In this document: positions 31,638-43,376 of the stretch, one piece after another
Numbering within the stretch: the stretch's first letter is position 1
Layout of the letters: every line of letters begins with the position of its first letter
NCBI GenBank assembly: GCA_958430865.1
Contig: CAUDNR010000902.1
Coordinates: 8,172-72,171, forward strand
Length of the DNA stretch: 64,000 bases
Direction: 5' to 3'
Origin: Entrophospora sp. SA101
Lineage: Eukaryota; Glomeromycota; Glomeromycetes; Entrophosporales; Entrophosporaceae
Translations under genes and position numbers: made by a program
Notes under the pieces: generated by a model
The model's database searches: none
What the model saw: the letters and a program-made list of their open reading frames with translations, nothing else
Told to the model about the DNA's origin: nothing

Positions 31638-32096
31638 TTTATCATTCAAAGTTTTTAACGAAAAAAATTTGATACAAAACTTTATATTTTCAAGTTTTTT
31701 TTGTTTGTAAAAATTTTTTAAGATAGTACTAGTTAAAATCATCAAAATTTGAGAATTTGGAATTGCGCCAAATGAGAAATATGTTGTGAATCCACGATTT
31801 TTTTTGGAATAGAATTTTAGATTAGCAATTCCAAAAAAAAAAAAAAAACGAAGTGGGAAGGATTCAGGAGAAAATGTGTTTAATATATATATATATAGTT
31901 ATTTTATAAATAACAATAATAAATATAAATATAAATATATAATATATAAATATAACTATTTTTTTTTTTCATTTTCAAATGAATGTATTTTCATTTTTTT
32001 ATGAAAATTTTTTCTTTAACGACAATAAATCTTGTCTTTTATGAAAAATTTATGAATAAAATTTTTGACAAGGTTTATTAAAAAAAATTTTTGAAA
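31638..32096. other. Divergent intergenic region between ArgRS and secreted protein gene
   Basis: AT-rich with A and TATA runs; it should contain both promoters. Positions 31,638-31,745 may be coding if the longer ArgRS start is used. Confidence 0.5.
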
Positions 32097-32680
32097 ATGA
32101 AAATATTGATTTTTTTAATGTTGATTTTCTATTTTGTTGAAATAATTAATTCAACAGAGTTAAATGATGACAATGAATATAGTATCAGTAAAAGGAAGGG
32201 TTCATTCAATAGTAAGGATTAAATGAATTTCATTGATTGATGAATGATATTACTGATTAAAATGGTTAACAGATTAAGTTGTTATTTTTTTTAGTTATGA
32301 AAAGAACAGAAAAAAGAACTTGTTGCAACAGGGTGTTGTCATGTGGTGGAAAGAGCTTGTGTTGTAGGAGATGCGAAACTGGTGGTATTCCTGAGAAAAG
32401 AATAGAAAATGATCTTATAAATTGTTGTAAGGTTACTTATGATTGCTCAGGAAACAGAATTTGTTGTAAAACTTGTAATGCAGTTGCTTCTAATTCATCA
32501 ACCCCTATACTCACTTCACCATCAACTTCACCATCATCATCGCCTTCTGACCCAGCCTTCGCAACTTCTACAATTGTAACATCAACAACACCTTCACCAT
32601 CTTCCTCAACTTCTTCAAATAATCTCAAGAAAAGAAAATTAAAAAGAAAACTTTCTAATAAAAAAAAAAAAATCAAATAA
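32097..32680 (+). CDS. Small secreted cysteine-rich protein (effector candidate)
   Basis: Two exons (32,097-32,211 and 32,295-32,680, GT-AG intron) encode 166 residues. Residues 1-19 are a hydrophobic signal peptide (MKILIFLMLIFYFVEIINS). An acidic stretch and a dibasic SKRK follow, a possible Kex2-type processing site. Two repeats of the pattern CC-x5-C-x5-CC-x2-C come next (CCNRVLSCGGKSLCCRRC and CCKVTYDCSGNRICCKTC), giving twelve cysteines suited to disulphides. Then a Ser/Thr/Pro-rich linker of about 45 residues and a very basic tail (KKRKLKRKLSNKKKK) that looks like a nuclear localisation signal. I do not recognise a named family. Secretion signal, processing site, Cys repeats and basic tail together suggest a host-directed effector or a cell-wall/antimicrobial peptide; function is inference. 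An in-frame ATG inside exon 2 would lack the signal peptide. Confidence 0.75.
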
Positions 32681-34766
32681 AATAATTTTATTTGTACATA
32701 ACATTTATTTTTATTTTTTTGTTATTAATTGGTTAATTGTATATAAATCATTTCATTCATTAATATTCATTCATCGATTCATTAATTCATTCACTCATTC
32801 TCCATTCCCATTATTAATTATTATTTTTTCTTTTCTTTTTATTAATGTAATTTTATGAATTATTTCATCTTTATTTTTTTTTATTAAAACAATAAAGAAA
32901 ATCGTGAAATGTATCTTTAAGCTCCAAGGCTCCCATAAAGCTCCTCTGTTTACTTATGACTGATTTATTTCAGTCTTTTACACTTATTGGCTGATTGCAA
33001 ACTCGTTTTGGTTTATTTACAAAACCCTTCCTTATCAGTTTGTTTAAAAGCTTTACTTTTACGACAATAATTGATCTGGTTAATATTAACACTTTTAAGT
33101 TATTCGTTAATTGATGCCGTGGTTAATCAATGTTAGTACTATACACGCACAGCTATGGCTTTTACTAAAGCAATTTTACCGTACAATCGAGAAAAATATT
33201 TATACAAAGTTTATTATTAGCAATTTTGAGGTTAATTTAACACAAGCTTTATTTATACGGTGGGAGTTATTGTATTTTATTAGAATGTCAATTTTGTATT
33301 TGTTTTCTCAAGCGAAGACCAGAAAGTTAGTTTCCTTTGAATTTTATTTACAATAACAAGATTCACTGTAGCGGACGAGTTTTGATTTTGTAGAAACAGA
33401 AATAAAAATAAAAAATTGTTTTTTAAATATTGATTTCTTTAATTAATTTCCAACGGGATTGTTATTTTATACCTTATCATTTAAAAATGAAAAAATGAAA
33501 TAATTAGAAAAATAGATTTTTTATAAAGATACGGACATATATTTCCAATACTACATTTAACAGCAGCCCCAATTCTAGCAAGGTCCAATACACCTTCGGC
33601 AGTTCCAATCGCAGCAACATCAGCAAAACCATTGTTACTGATGAAATTGAAAGTGTTAAAATCTCCTCGTTGCTCCAAAAGTCATCTGCACTCGATGTAA
33701 CAAGTTAAGGGTCAAATCAAATGGCGTTAACTCATGCATGGTTTGGCTCAATCAATGCAGGGTAGACATTTTCTGTGAAAACTATCCAGCCAGTAATGGT
33801 AATTGTAACCTTGTGGAGCTTACCCTAAAAATTTTATTGTTTATTTAGCGTATTATGTAATTACAAATTCCAAATTAAAAAATATCGCGTTTTATATTTC
33901 TCTTTTCTTTTTTTTTTTTCCTTTTTCTTTTTCAACTTTGACAACAATAAAAAATTAAAAATAATTCAAAAGTTGATTTTAAAATAAAATAATACATTAT
34001 TGTGTGCCTATTCATTTATTTATAATATATGATAATCCAACCACTGTTGAAAAGAAAGATAAAAATAAAAAACCTAATGTTAAAGATATTAAACAAAATG
34101 TTTGTTTTTTAAAATATAAAAAAATATAATAAGACATAAAAAAGGAGGTTGACGATAATCCAATCACTGTCAGAATTAGAGATTTTTTATAAATACTTCA
34201 ATGCATCATAAACAAATGGCAGTTGATGTCTTACATCAAAACAAACCAACTTATCAAGAAATGAAATTCAAAGAAAGATTTTGAATATGCTGGAATTTCT
34301 AAAGAAGTTATAATTGTATTTGGTATGAGAACTGTATTTAACGAAGGTCGTTCTGCTGGATTTATAATCAATATATATATATATGATTAATCCATTGATT
34401 AATTATGGCATGATATAGAAAAATGCAACATGCAATTAAAGTGTCAAGATAAAAAATAATTCAATGATAATGGTAAATGATAAACTCAATCAAAAAAAAA
34501 ACAAATTGTTATTATTACTATTATTATTAATATAATTACTGCTTTAAAGTTACTTCTTTCTCTAGTCGAAATATAAGAAAATGAAATGATTATAGTTGGA
34601 ACAATGTTTGAAGGTAAAATATTATAGTTTACAATTTTTTAATCATTTATGGCTTGTTTTTTTTTCTATTTTAAAAATCAATTGAATCACACAATATAAA
34701 AAAGATCGACAATCGATTTTGTTACAAAAATTATATTTATTTGTCCTATGCGTGTAATAAGTAACA
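32681..34766. other. Intergenic region, possible gene relics
   Basis: No intact gene was seen. A minus-strand frame at 33,481-33,678 (with FADVAAIGTAEGVLDLARIG) has a more protein-like composition than its surroundings but no recognisable family and no clear exons around it. Pieces at 34,050-34,350 (for example FEYAGISKEVIIVFGM) look like decayed coding sequence. The rest is AT-rich. Confidence 0.4.
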
Positions 34767-36432
34767 ATGAAATGGAAATGTTTCTCTCGATTATCTAAAG
34801 ATTTAAACAAGCTTCGTAAAGCAGGAAAAAATTATGATACAATAATTTTAGCTGGTGATGGTCAAAATGTCAAAGAATTTAAAGCTCATTCGATAATTCT
34901 TTGTGCACGGTCTGAATATTTTGTCACTGCTTTGTCACAAAATTGGGCTCAACAACAAGAAGTGAAGATAAAAGAAAAGGAAGTTGCGGGCAGTAATGAA
35001 GATAGTGGTAATAAATTATTTTATAGGAAACCAAATGTTTCACCTTATCTATTTGAAATGATATTAGAGTAAGAAAAAAACAAATAACGATCATAATAAC
35101 ATTATTCATAATGGACATAATCATAATTATAATTGATCTAATCATTAATTATTTAATTACTTAGATATATTTACACAGGTGTAATTGATTTAACACTTTT
35201 ACAATTATCAAACATTTTGGATCTTTTATTAATAGCTGATGAATTATTGCTTGACGAATTGATTGATGTGATCGAGCATTATCTTCTTAAATATAAGTCT
35301 ACCGATCTTGAGGATAAAATGGCAATTGTTTTTCAACTAGCTGTAAAACTTAAATCATGTAACAAGTTACAAGACCATTTATTAGAAATAGTTAGCCATA
35401 ATCTGTCTCAGTACATCGAATCAGATGATTTTTTGACATTGGAGCATTCGACTGTTGAGTTTATCTTGAAATGTGATGGTTTGAATGTTCAAGAAGTTGA
35501 GTTATGGGATTTTTTGATAAATTGGGGAATGGCTAATTCTAGTAGATTGTATGATGACGATCTTGATAAATGGACAATTGACGATTTTGAGGAGTTGCAC
35601 TTGCAAATTAAAAATTTGGTTTGTCTCATCCGTTTTACCGCAATGGAAAGGCATGAATACTCTCAAAATGTCTTTCCTTATAAAAAATTGTTGCCTAAAC
35701 AATTGAGAAAACAGTTGACTTTGCATTTTTTGGGTAGTGGTCACCAGAAAACCAAGGAAGAATCATTGACACCATTATCACCTCGTGCCTTACCACCTCA
35801 ACCACAAATCGACTCATTATACATTAACAATTATGCTGCGTCGTTGATTGAAAGTTATATTAAATATAAAGAAAATCATAATACAAAGTCTTGTTATATG
35901 GAATATGAATGGAAATTGATTTATAGAGCAAGTCGAGATGGTTATAGTGCTTATAATTTTCATAAATGGTGTGATAGTAAAGGTAGATGTGTTATTGTGT
36001 CTAAAATATTGGATCAGGAAGCTGATATTATTGGTGGCTACAATCCTGGTAATTGATGAGTAGATCTTTTTTATTTTTAGTTTATTTTTGTTTACATATT
36101 TTTAATTATTATTCCCCTTAAAAATTTTTTTTTTAATAGTTGGATGGGTTGAATCCAACGGAACATATTCAAGTTGTGATAACAGCTTTATCTTTAATTT
36201 CAATGAAGATTTATCAATAAAAAATTTAAGTAGGGTGTTACCTTATTGTAGCTCAAAAGCAATATATCAGTATTCAGGAACAGGCCCAAGCTTTGGAGCT
36301 GACGATTTCACAATAGGTGACGGTTTAAAAGATTCAAAGTGCAATACTGATTTCTATTATGAAGATAATATATGCCTAGATTTTATTAATGTTCATGATT
36401 ATGAAGTGTTTATAATCACCAAAAAACAGTAA
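34767..36432 (+). CDS. BTB-BACK-TLDc domain protein
   Basis: Three exons (34,767-35,068, 35,165-36,048, 36,140-36,432) encode 492 residues. Residues about 10-120 are a BTB/POZ fold: YDTIILAGDGQNVKEFKAHS, IILCARSEYF, then YIYTGVIDL. A BACK-like helical region follows (about 130-270), with VELWDFLINWG. The C-terminus from about residue 325 is a TLDc domain: WKLIYRASRDGYSAYNFHKWC, GWVESNGTYSS and a final DFINVHDYEVFII. BTB domains often link targets to Cullin-3 ubiquitin ligases; TLDc domains are tied to oxidative-stress protection and V-ATPase binding. This architecture is greatly expanded in glomeromycete fungi. The frame is intact. The exact partner is unknown. Confidence 0.9.
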
Positions 36433-37686
36433 TATTATTATTTTTATTATTATAATTTCTTATTACTATTGATACCGTTAATTACTTTTTTCTTTTTTAA
36501 TTTGTATCGATTGATTAGTTGATTAAATGTATATATAATATTTAGGCTTTTGTGCATTTGTATATTTGTTTAGGTGGATGGATAAATTATATCTATAAAA
36601 ATCAAAATTTGTTTCTTCACACTATATAATAAATAATTGTTATTATTAATGTTATTATTTTTATCCCACGTACGTACGTTTGATTTCCTCAGTTATATAT
36701 CTCACCTTAGTTATATCCCACGGGATATAAAAGAGGTATGACCATATAAAGTCAAAATAGGTGAAATTAAAAAACGGAAGGAGTGTAAAATCAAGTTAGC
36801 AATATTTTTCTGAGCAGAAGAATATAGAAAATAGATCATGGAAAGAGTAATGATTATGATGATGATATTGATAATAATAATAATTTACTAAACATATAAT
36901 ATAATAATTAAATCAGGAAGGAATTGCTCTATCACATTACAACCAACTTTATCATCAGCAGCAATTAGAACATTGAATTCATCCATCACAAATAATTTAA
37001 AGACGATCAATAATGACACTACAATAAATTTGAGAAAATGGAAATTATACCTAACGGCGTACACCTTGATAGCATTGATATTTAGAAATTGTGATTTTTG
37101 TATATTATTGAATGATATGCAAAATAAATATCTATTCAATTGGACGAGGTAATATCATGGACAAACATTTGTAGAAATTCAATAAACAATTGAGATCGTT
37201 GGTTTAGAATTGGTGAATTTAAAGGAATGGAATTTCAACTTTGCCATAATTTCAAAAAGAACAGTATGTATATTCTACTCATATAATGTATTCATATATT
37301 TTTATATGTTTTTGCTTTATTATTATTATTATTGCAATTTTTCACTGTTATCTGCACCATCACCATCATCATTGACTTTGAAAGTACCTTTATCAACAAC
37401 ACCAATTTTACCTACGCCAGTATTTTCACAATAATGTTGAAATTAAAACAGACCCAATTAATGGTTTAATGGATGGTGCAACTTCGTTGTTGTTCATACC
37501 ACATCTGCCACTCATATCAATTTATTGACAAAGATAGAGTCTGTATTCCTTAAATATCTTACATAACAAGAATTGAAACCAATAATAGGAGATATATAAT
37601 ATTTTTAAAATGTTTTAAATTTTATTAGAAATCTTCTTCTGAATTATATATATAAATATATATACATATAATACATATAATGTTTT

Positions 37687-37917
37687 ATGTTTAAATCTTG
37701 CTTGGTCACTTGGACAGTGTTTGTAGAACATGGCTTTATAATTGTTCAACAAGGCATTACACTAAATTCTTTGCAAGATATAAAACATAGATTTGAAATA
37801 AAACTTAATTATAATCAAATCTCATATATGAATGGTGTTGGTGAAATGATTGATGAAGAAGATTGGAGAGTCACTAAATGGGAAGCTAATTATGAAAAAA
37901 AAAATAATGTCATTTGA
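37687..37917 (+). CDS. Hypothetical 76-residue open frame
   Basis: It starts at an ATG and shows a protein-like composition (VFVEHGFIIVQQGITL, then MIDEEDWRVTKWEANYE), with a poly-Lys run near the end. No domain was recognised. It may be the last exon of a gene whose other exons I cannot see, or a relic. Confidence 0.3.
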   Translation: MFKSCLVTWTVFVEHGFIIVQQGITLNSLQDIKHRFEIKLNYNQISYMNGVGEMIDEEDWRVTKWEANYEKKNNVI

Positions 37918-37983
37918 AATAAAAATAAAGATTAATGCCTTGTTGGATAAATTTTCGTGACCAGTTAATAGTAACAATGTGAT

Positions 37984-38070
37984 TAGGTCAATATCTTAAT
38001 ATAGGCAGAGTAATCAATCCGAAATATAAATTCATGCTGAACTTAATTTTCGCATCTTTACTTAGTTGTT
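37984..38070. repeat. 86-base duplicate of 13,008-13,094
   Basis: This is the probable source of the segment at the start of the second contig; it lies 277 bases before the GPI8 start. Confidence 0.9.
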
Positions 38071-38346
38071 TGATCTGTTGAGTTGGTTTTCTAATTTTTG
38101 GGTTTTGGCTTTCATTTTCAGAGCTAATTCTTTAAACTTGATTTTAATGATTTTGATTTTAATAGCATCTTTCTTATTAAAGTTAAATTCTTGTACTGAC
38201 AGTAGACGATCTTTTCTAAATTTGGTAACTTATTATTCAAATTTAGAGTGATCTGTTGTTCCTATATTAATATGTGTATGACACTAATAAATTGACAATG
38301 TGATCGACGCAAATTTTATTCAATTGGAACATTTTTCAAAAAAAAT

Positions 38347-39146
38347 ATGAAGTCTTATTTAATACAACATTCTTTAATAATAATAATTTGTATCATTTTA
38401 TTCCAGATATGTTTGGCGCAAGATAATAACAGTGATCATAACAATAGTGAAAATGATAGTAATAAAGAAAGTTTAGTTGATGGTTTTTTCAGTCGTGGAG
38501 GTCATACAAACAACTGGGCGGTTTTGGTAGAGTATCAAAGTATGCAATTTAAAAACCTCACGACCGTTATATATAAGCTTGTCATCAAATCAAATCAGAC
38601 TTTTTGTCTAAACAAGTTATTATTCGTTAATATCGTTATTATTATTAGGTATGCACTTCACGTTTTTGGTTTAATTATCGACATATAGCCAATACTTTAT
38701 CGATGTATAGAACAGTGAAACGTCTCGGAATTCCAGATTCCAATATAATATTGATGCTTGCAGATGATGTAGCATGTAATCCTAGAAATGTTTTCCCGGC
38801 AACTGTCTTCAATAATGCTGCAAGATATCTTGATTTGTATGGTGATAATGTAGAAGTGGATTATAGAGGTTATGAGGTGACAGTGGAGAATTTTATTAGA
38901 GTTTTAACTGGTCGTGTTGAACCTGATACACCCCGATCAAAACGGTTACTTTCCGATGATCGATCAAACGTATTGGTTTATATGACTGGACATGGAGGTA
39001 ACGAGTTTCTAAAATTTCAAGATGCTGAAGAAATTAGTAGTTTTGATTTAGCGGTTGCTTTTGAACAAATGTGGGAAAAAAGAAGGTAATATTAACGTTA
39101 CAAGGAAGATAAAAATATTATATTATTATTATTATTATTATTATTA

Positions 39147-39185
<39 letters not shown>

Positions 39186-39994
39186 TATTGTTACTATTAT
39201 TGTTAATAATATCAATATAACTAACTCTCCTATAATTGATTAATTTGTAGGTATCATGAAATATTATTCATGGTTGATACATGTCAAGCAAATACAATGT
39301 ATAGCCAAATATATTCATCAAATATTTTGGCAACAGGAAGTAGTGAATTAGGAGAAAACTCTTATTCTGTATGTTATTAAAATATACATAAAGTACATTA
39401 ATAATCATTGCTAATTATGTATTTTTTTAATAGCATCATATGGATATAGATATTGGTGTGGCAGTTATTGATAGATTTACATATTATAATTTGGAATTTT
39501 TAGAAAAAATTGATATGCAAAGTAAAGCAACGTTGAAGGATTTGTTTGACTCTTATAATCCACAATTGATACATTCGACTCCTGGTTTTAGAAGTGACTT
39601 GTTTCGTAGGCCATTGGATAAGGTTATTAATCAATATATTGTGTGTATAATATGTTCATATGTATTAATTTAATTGTTTATTTAGGTTCTTGTCACTGAT
39701 TTTTTTGGAAGTGTACAAAATGTGGAATTGACAGGACAAAAATATAATTTATCAAATACTGATGATATAATAGTCGCCAATAATAATATTGATTCTTCTT
39801 CATCAATAATGAATAATACTTCTTCAACTGCATCATCGACATCATATAAATTAAAGGATTCAAATAATTTTCATCTTTTCAATGTTGTCAATTCCGATCA
39901 ATCATCATCGCCATCATCATCTACTTTACCACAGTTTTTAATAGCAAGTTTTTTGTTTTGGATATTGGTTAAATGGACTTCTATGAAGTTATAA
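38347..39994 (+). CDS. GPI8: GPI-anchor transamidase catalytic subunit
   Basis: Five exons (38,347-38,526, 38,649-39,085, 39,251-39,368, 39,434-39,622, 39,686-39,994) encode 410 residues, matching the ~400 of yeast Gpi8. A signal peptide covers residues 1-24 ([15 protein letters not shown]). The caspase-like C13 domain follows: [38 protein letters not shown], the catalytic His in [11 protein letters not shown] and the catalytic Cys in [11 protein letters not shown]. The C-terminus has a Ser/Asn-rich linker and one membrane helix ([12 protein letters not shown]). The enzyme works in the ER lumen as part of the GPI transamidase complex, cutting the C-terminal signal of proteins and attaching the GPI anchor. 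Intron 2 holds a long (TAT)n repeat. Confidence 0.95.
39118..39190. repeat. (TAT)n microsatellite in GPI8 intron
   Basis: About 24 near-perfect trinucleotide units within intron 2 of GPI8. Confidence 0.9.
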
Positions 39995-40181
39995 ACTTGT
40001 AAGATTTTGTGAGAATATAATATATACATACTATGTTGATATTAATAACAATTTACAATACTAATAATAAATAATTGATATTATTATAAAGGATTTATCT
40101 TTTTTTAAAAAAAAAAACCTCCCAATTTATCACTAAAAAATATTTTATTATCTTGACAATAAATAAGATGAATTTTGAAAA

Positions 40182-40713
40182 TTAAGAATCTTCTAATTCT
40201 TCTTGTTCGGATGGTAAAGTTACTAGTGAAGTTACTGGTGGTCCAAGTCCAAGAAATTCCCTAGCCTACAGAATCATGCGCATACAATCATAAACATGAA
40301 CATAAACGTAAAATAATAATAATAATAATAATAATAAATCTTACTTTTTCATGATTCTCTAAAACTCCTAAATCTTTTTCACCATTTTTTACTTGTTCAG
40401 CCAATTCAGGTTCCTTTTCAATAATTTCTTTTAAAACATTTTGAAATTTTAAATACAGTGAATCTGGTTTGGTAATATCATCTGGTGCTTGAAAGTAAAC
40501 ACCTTCTTCCAATTTTACTGAATTAAACCCTGAAAATTTTTAATTAATTCATTAGTAGCCATCATTATTGTTGTAGTTATTATGGAATGAAGAAGAGAAC
40601 ATACATCCAAGTGGTTTTTCAAATGTTTCACGAAATTTTGCACGAGTTTCCATAAGCTCTGCTGTTTTTGTAGCTGAAGGTGATAAAGCGGTTGGACGAT
40701 GCGTGTGACCCAT
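40182..40713 (-). CDS. Conserved-looking orphan protein, 125 residues
   Basis: Three minus-strand exons (40,713-40,605, 40,529-40,345, 40,265-40,182) with GT-AG introns give an intact 125-residue frame. It begins MGHTHRPTALSPSATKTAEL, is helical and Lys/Glu-rich in the middle (KFQNVLKEIIEKEPELAEQ) and ends acidic (PSEQEELEDS). No signal peptide, membrane helix or metal site is visible. I do not recognise the family. The compact three-exon structure and lack of low-complexity sequence argue for a real gene. It is convergent with GPI8, 187 bases away. Confidence 0.65.
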
Positions 40714-41724
40714 GATTATTATTATTATTTATTATTATTACTAATATTGCAATATTATTATTAATCAGAATCAAATTTTAAAAAAACCAATTGACAAAAA
40801 AATAAAAAAATAAATTAAATTTAGTATTATATCCAAATCGGTACAGTTAGTTACACATGTCAAGAATTCATTTTGCGGATGCAGTTTGGCGTAATTCCAA
40901 TCAAGTCACTTTAGTATTAGATATATACACTGGTAAAATGTTTACGATATCTGTGAACATTGATAATAAACAGTTTAAAATATGAATGAACATATCCGCG
41001 ATCTGATTTGATTCTCTTCATGAAAGGTATTCATTATCTTTACTTTCAGAGTGGGTATTGACGAATCAGTTTCAGGCTTATATACCTTTTTAACCTGACA
41101 GAGTTGAGAATCCTCCTTAGCCACTGTTATTTATACACATAAAAACCATTTATAGGAGAGTTGGGCACCGAATTTTTCAGTGATATTTGAGGATTTCTCT
41201 CAGTGTTAGCTTACTCAAAATTAGTGATAACTTGTTCGTTTTTGAAATTATGCAACAAAGCCAAAGTGAACATTTGTATTACCAAGGATTTCAGGGTTAA
41301 AAATTTAGGGGATGCTAGAAAAGCACAGGGGACAGGAATCTGTAACATTCGCTTTTCATTGGGCCCAAAATTTAGTTACCATCACAAAGAAAAATAATAA
41401 ACATTAAGAAAGAAAGCAGAAATCCTTAAAATGCAATGAATCACATTATTACATGCTGGTCTATTTTTTTTTTTTATATAGTCCTTTTGACAACATAAAC
41501 CATAGCAATTATAAAACCTAAAATTAAAGTTGTACTTGCTATTCACAATCAAATGAATTTACCATCAAACTTTTTTCATTCTTTAAAATTTTATTTTTAT
41601 ATTCCTCTGCAGCTTTGGCAAAATATTCATATTTTAAGTCTGAGACAGTAGTTTTGAGGTGGTAGATGTTATCTCCTGTGGTATTTTTGTTACATTCATA
41701 ATTTTACTCAATCTTCTTCTTCAT

Positions 41725-42060
41725 CTACAAGATATCAAAATCAGGTGCATTTTCTTTAATAATGAGGTTTACATTGACCATTGATTTTTCAACCATCATT
41801 ACTCCTAATTTAGATTGAGGAAATTTGCCAAAGTTTTTGGAAAATCTTTTCTCTTTTTCCACCACTACCATAGATTTTTTGCCCTTATCACTGTTTTTAG
41901 TAGTAGTAATAACTATTAAATCACTGATCAAATCTTCTTTTAAACATCTTTTACATCCTCAGCAGTTGATAAAAAGGGGAATGAGATTTCACATTAACTA
42001 TTTCATATCTAGAACTGTTTTTGTCAGTATCTTCTCTTCTTTTAGTAACTTTTTAAACTT
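41725..42060 (-). pseudogene. Unrecognised coding relic
   Basis: The minus strand reads SRYEIVNVKSHSPFLST in one frame, then shifts into DLISDLIVITTTKNSDKGKK and FGKFPQSKLGVMMVEKSM. The composition is protein-like, but a stop and a frameshift separate the parts. The family is unknown; it is probably a piece of a repeated fungal gene or transposon. Confidence 0.3.
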
Positions 42061-42469
42061 TTCATAAGTAAAGCTCCGAACGGTTCGGTTTACAATCCGA
42101 ATTTTTAAAGCCAAACCGAAACCAAACCTCTCGGCTCGGTTCGGTTTTTCGGTTTACATTTGACCCAAAAATTCAGACATTCTAAATTCGTTAACTACGC
42201 AAAAATATACATAATAACTTCAAAAAATTATAATAACTTGTAGCTTAGTTTAGCGGATGTGTTACGAAGTAGAGATGCTGGAAGGATCCTGTTTCTAAAT
42301 ACATACATAATCTATAATTTATACCATGGTAATGATGCTATGGAGATCATGATTGAATTTTATACATAATGCCATGTTTAGATACAGCTGGTCGGATCGT
42401 TACATATTCATATTCATAAATTCATCACAAAAATTTGTACGTTCAGAGTTCCTACATATTCGTAATACA

Positions 42470-42690
42470 AATTCTTATTCGAATTATTCGAATTATTCGC
42501 TTTATTCGTTCTATTCAAATTATTCATTCTATTCGCTTTATTCACTTTATTCGAATTACTCGTTTATTCGTTTTATTCATTTTGTTCGTTTTATTCGAAT
42601 TATTGATTCATTCGAATTATTCGAATTATTCGTTTTGTTTATTTAGTTTGTTTATTCGTTTTGTTCGTTTCATTTGTTTTATTCGAATAG
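42470..42690. repeat. Degenerate TTATTCG/AATTATTCG array
   Basis: Twenty or more units of 5-10 bases containing TTCG, such as ATTCGAATTATTCG and TTTATTCG. The long frames through it (Ile/Arg/Phe or Ser/Tyr-rich) are artefacts. Confidence 0.85.
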
Positions 42691-42913
42691 AAATCCCAAG
42701 GATGTTCTATTTTTTCAATTCATATATAAAATTCATCGCCTCCGCAAACCTTTAAATTCTTATTGTTTCAGTAAAAATTAGTGGGCTTGGTTCTAAATAA
42801 GCAGAGTGCAAAAATTAGAATACCAGGAACTGCCAAGTAGTTTTTAGCCTAAGCTCTGAACAGTTCGGAGCTTTATTAACATTTAATAATTAATACAATT
42901 ATAATAATTAGAA

Positions 42914-43376
42914 ATGTTGGAAATTAGTTTTGCAAGAAGTAGTGAACCTGGTGGATAAATGTTAACAAAGGTAAATTAACAATGCTGATAATATTCTTAT
43001 TTTTATTTGATAATTTATTATTTCCTCTCTAAATTTCAACTTTCCGCATGAACAAGCTTAGTTAATATCAAGATGGACATTAGAATTAATCTGGATAAAA
43101 CTTATTGGATACCAGAATATGCAAGAAATAAAATAAAAATCCAATACAATAAACAATTCCTTCTTTTTCCATTTCGTTTTGTGCATCACATGCGCAATTT
43201 TGGTTAGTTATTTATTTTATTTATAGGAATCACATAACAATAAGAAAGGTGAGCTTGTATTGGTGTCTCAATTAACACGTACACAATCTAGAAATATAGA
43301 AGATTGTATTGATAAGTTGTATGATCTTATAACAAGGGCTGCTGAAATACCGAAAGGACAGACAAAGAAAAACTAA
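42914..43376 (+). pseudogene. ICT1-like mitochondrial peptidyl-tRNA hydrolase, decayed
   Basis: Three exon-like pieces match the class I release-factor/ICT1 domain: ISFARSSEPGG (42,914-42,955), then VNIKMDIRINLDKTYWIPEY (43,062 on), then KKGELVLVSQLTRTQSRNIE and a Lys-rich end (43,227-43,376). In the intact family a Gln follows the two glycines, forming the GGQ motif that hydrolyses peptidyl-tRNA on stalled mitoribosomes. Here the Gln position reads TAA (42,956-42,958) and the next bases are one short of the expected frame. The upstream mitochondrial-targeting exon is also missing; repeat DNA with TTCGGAGCTT lies there. Exon 2 lacks an obvious donor at the usual place. It is probably a dead duplicate, unless the base calls at 42,956 are wrong. 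Confidence 0.7.

Larger units (their letters stand above)
36433..38346. other. Intergenic region
   Basis: Mostly AT-rich. It contains ACGTACGTACGT near 36,667, a repeated TATATCCCACGGGATATA-like palindrome near 36,713-36,730, and the 86-base segment (37,984-38,070) that is repeated at 13,008. One short open frame (37,687-37,917) is listed separately. Confidence 0.5.
40714..42913. other. Intergenic region with repeats and a minus-strand relic
   Basis: It includes a decayed minus-strand coding stretch (41,725-42,060, see below), a CGGTTCGGTTT/AAACCGAACCG repeat block at about 42,075-42,165, the TTATTCG array at 42,470-42,690 and a GAACGGTTCGG/GAACAGTTCGGAGCTT pair near 42,075 and 42,855. Nothing else was recognised. 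Confidence 0.5.

Noticed and set aside
33481..33678. Minus-strand frame with FADVAAIGTAEGVLDLARIG as a gene
   Set aside because: Composition is suggestive, but there is no continuing exon, no recognised family and upstream frames contain stops; mentioned only as a possible relic.
42353..42755. Two overlapping plus-strand frames of about 100 codons
   Set aside because: They translate the TTATTCG tandem array and show only periodic Ser/Tyr or Ile/Arg/Phe.
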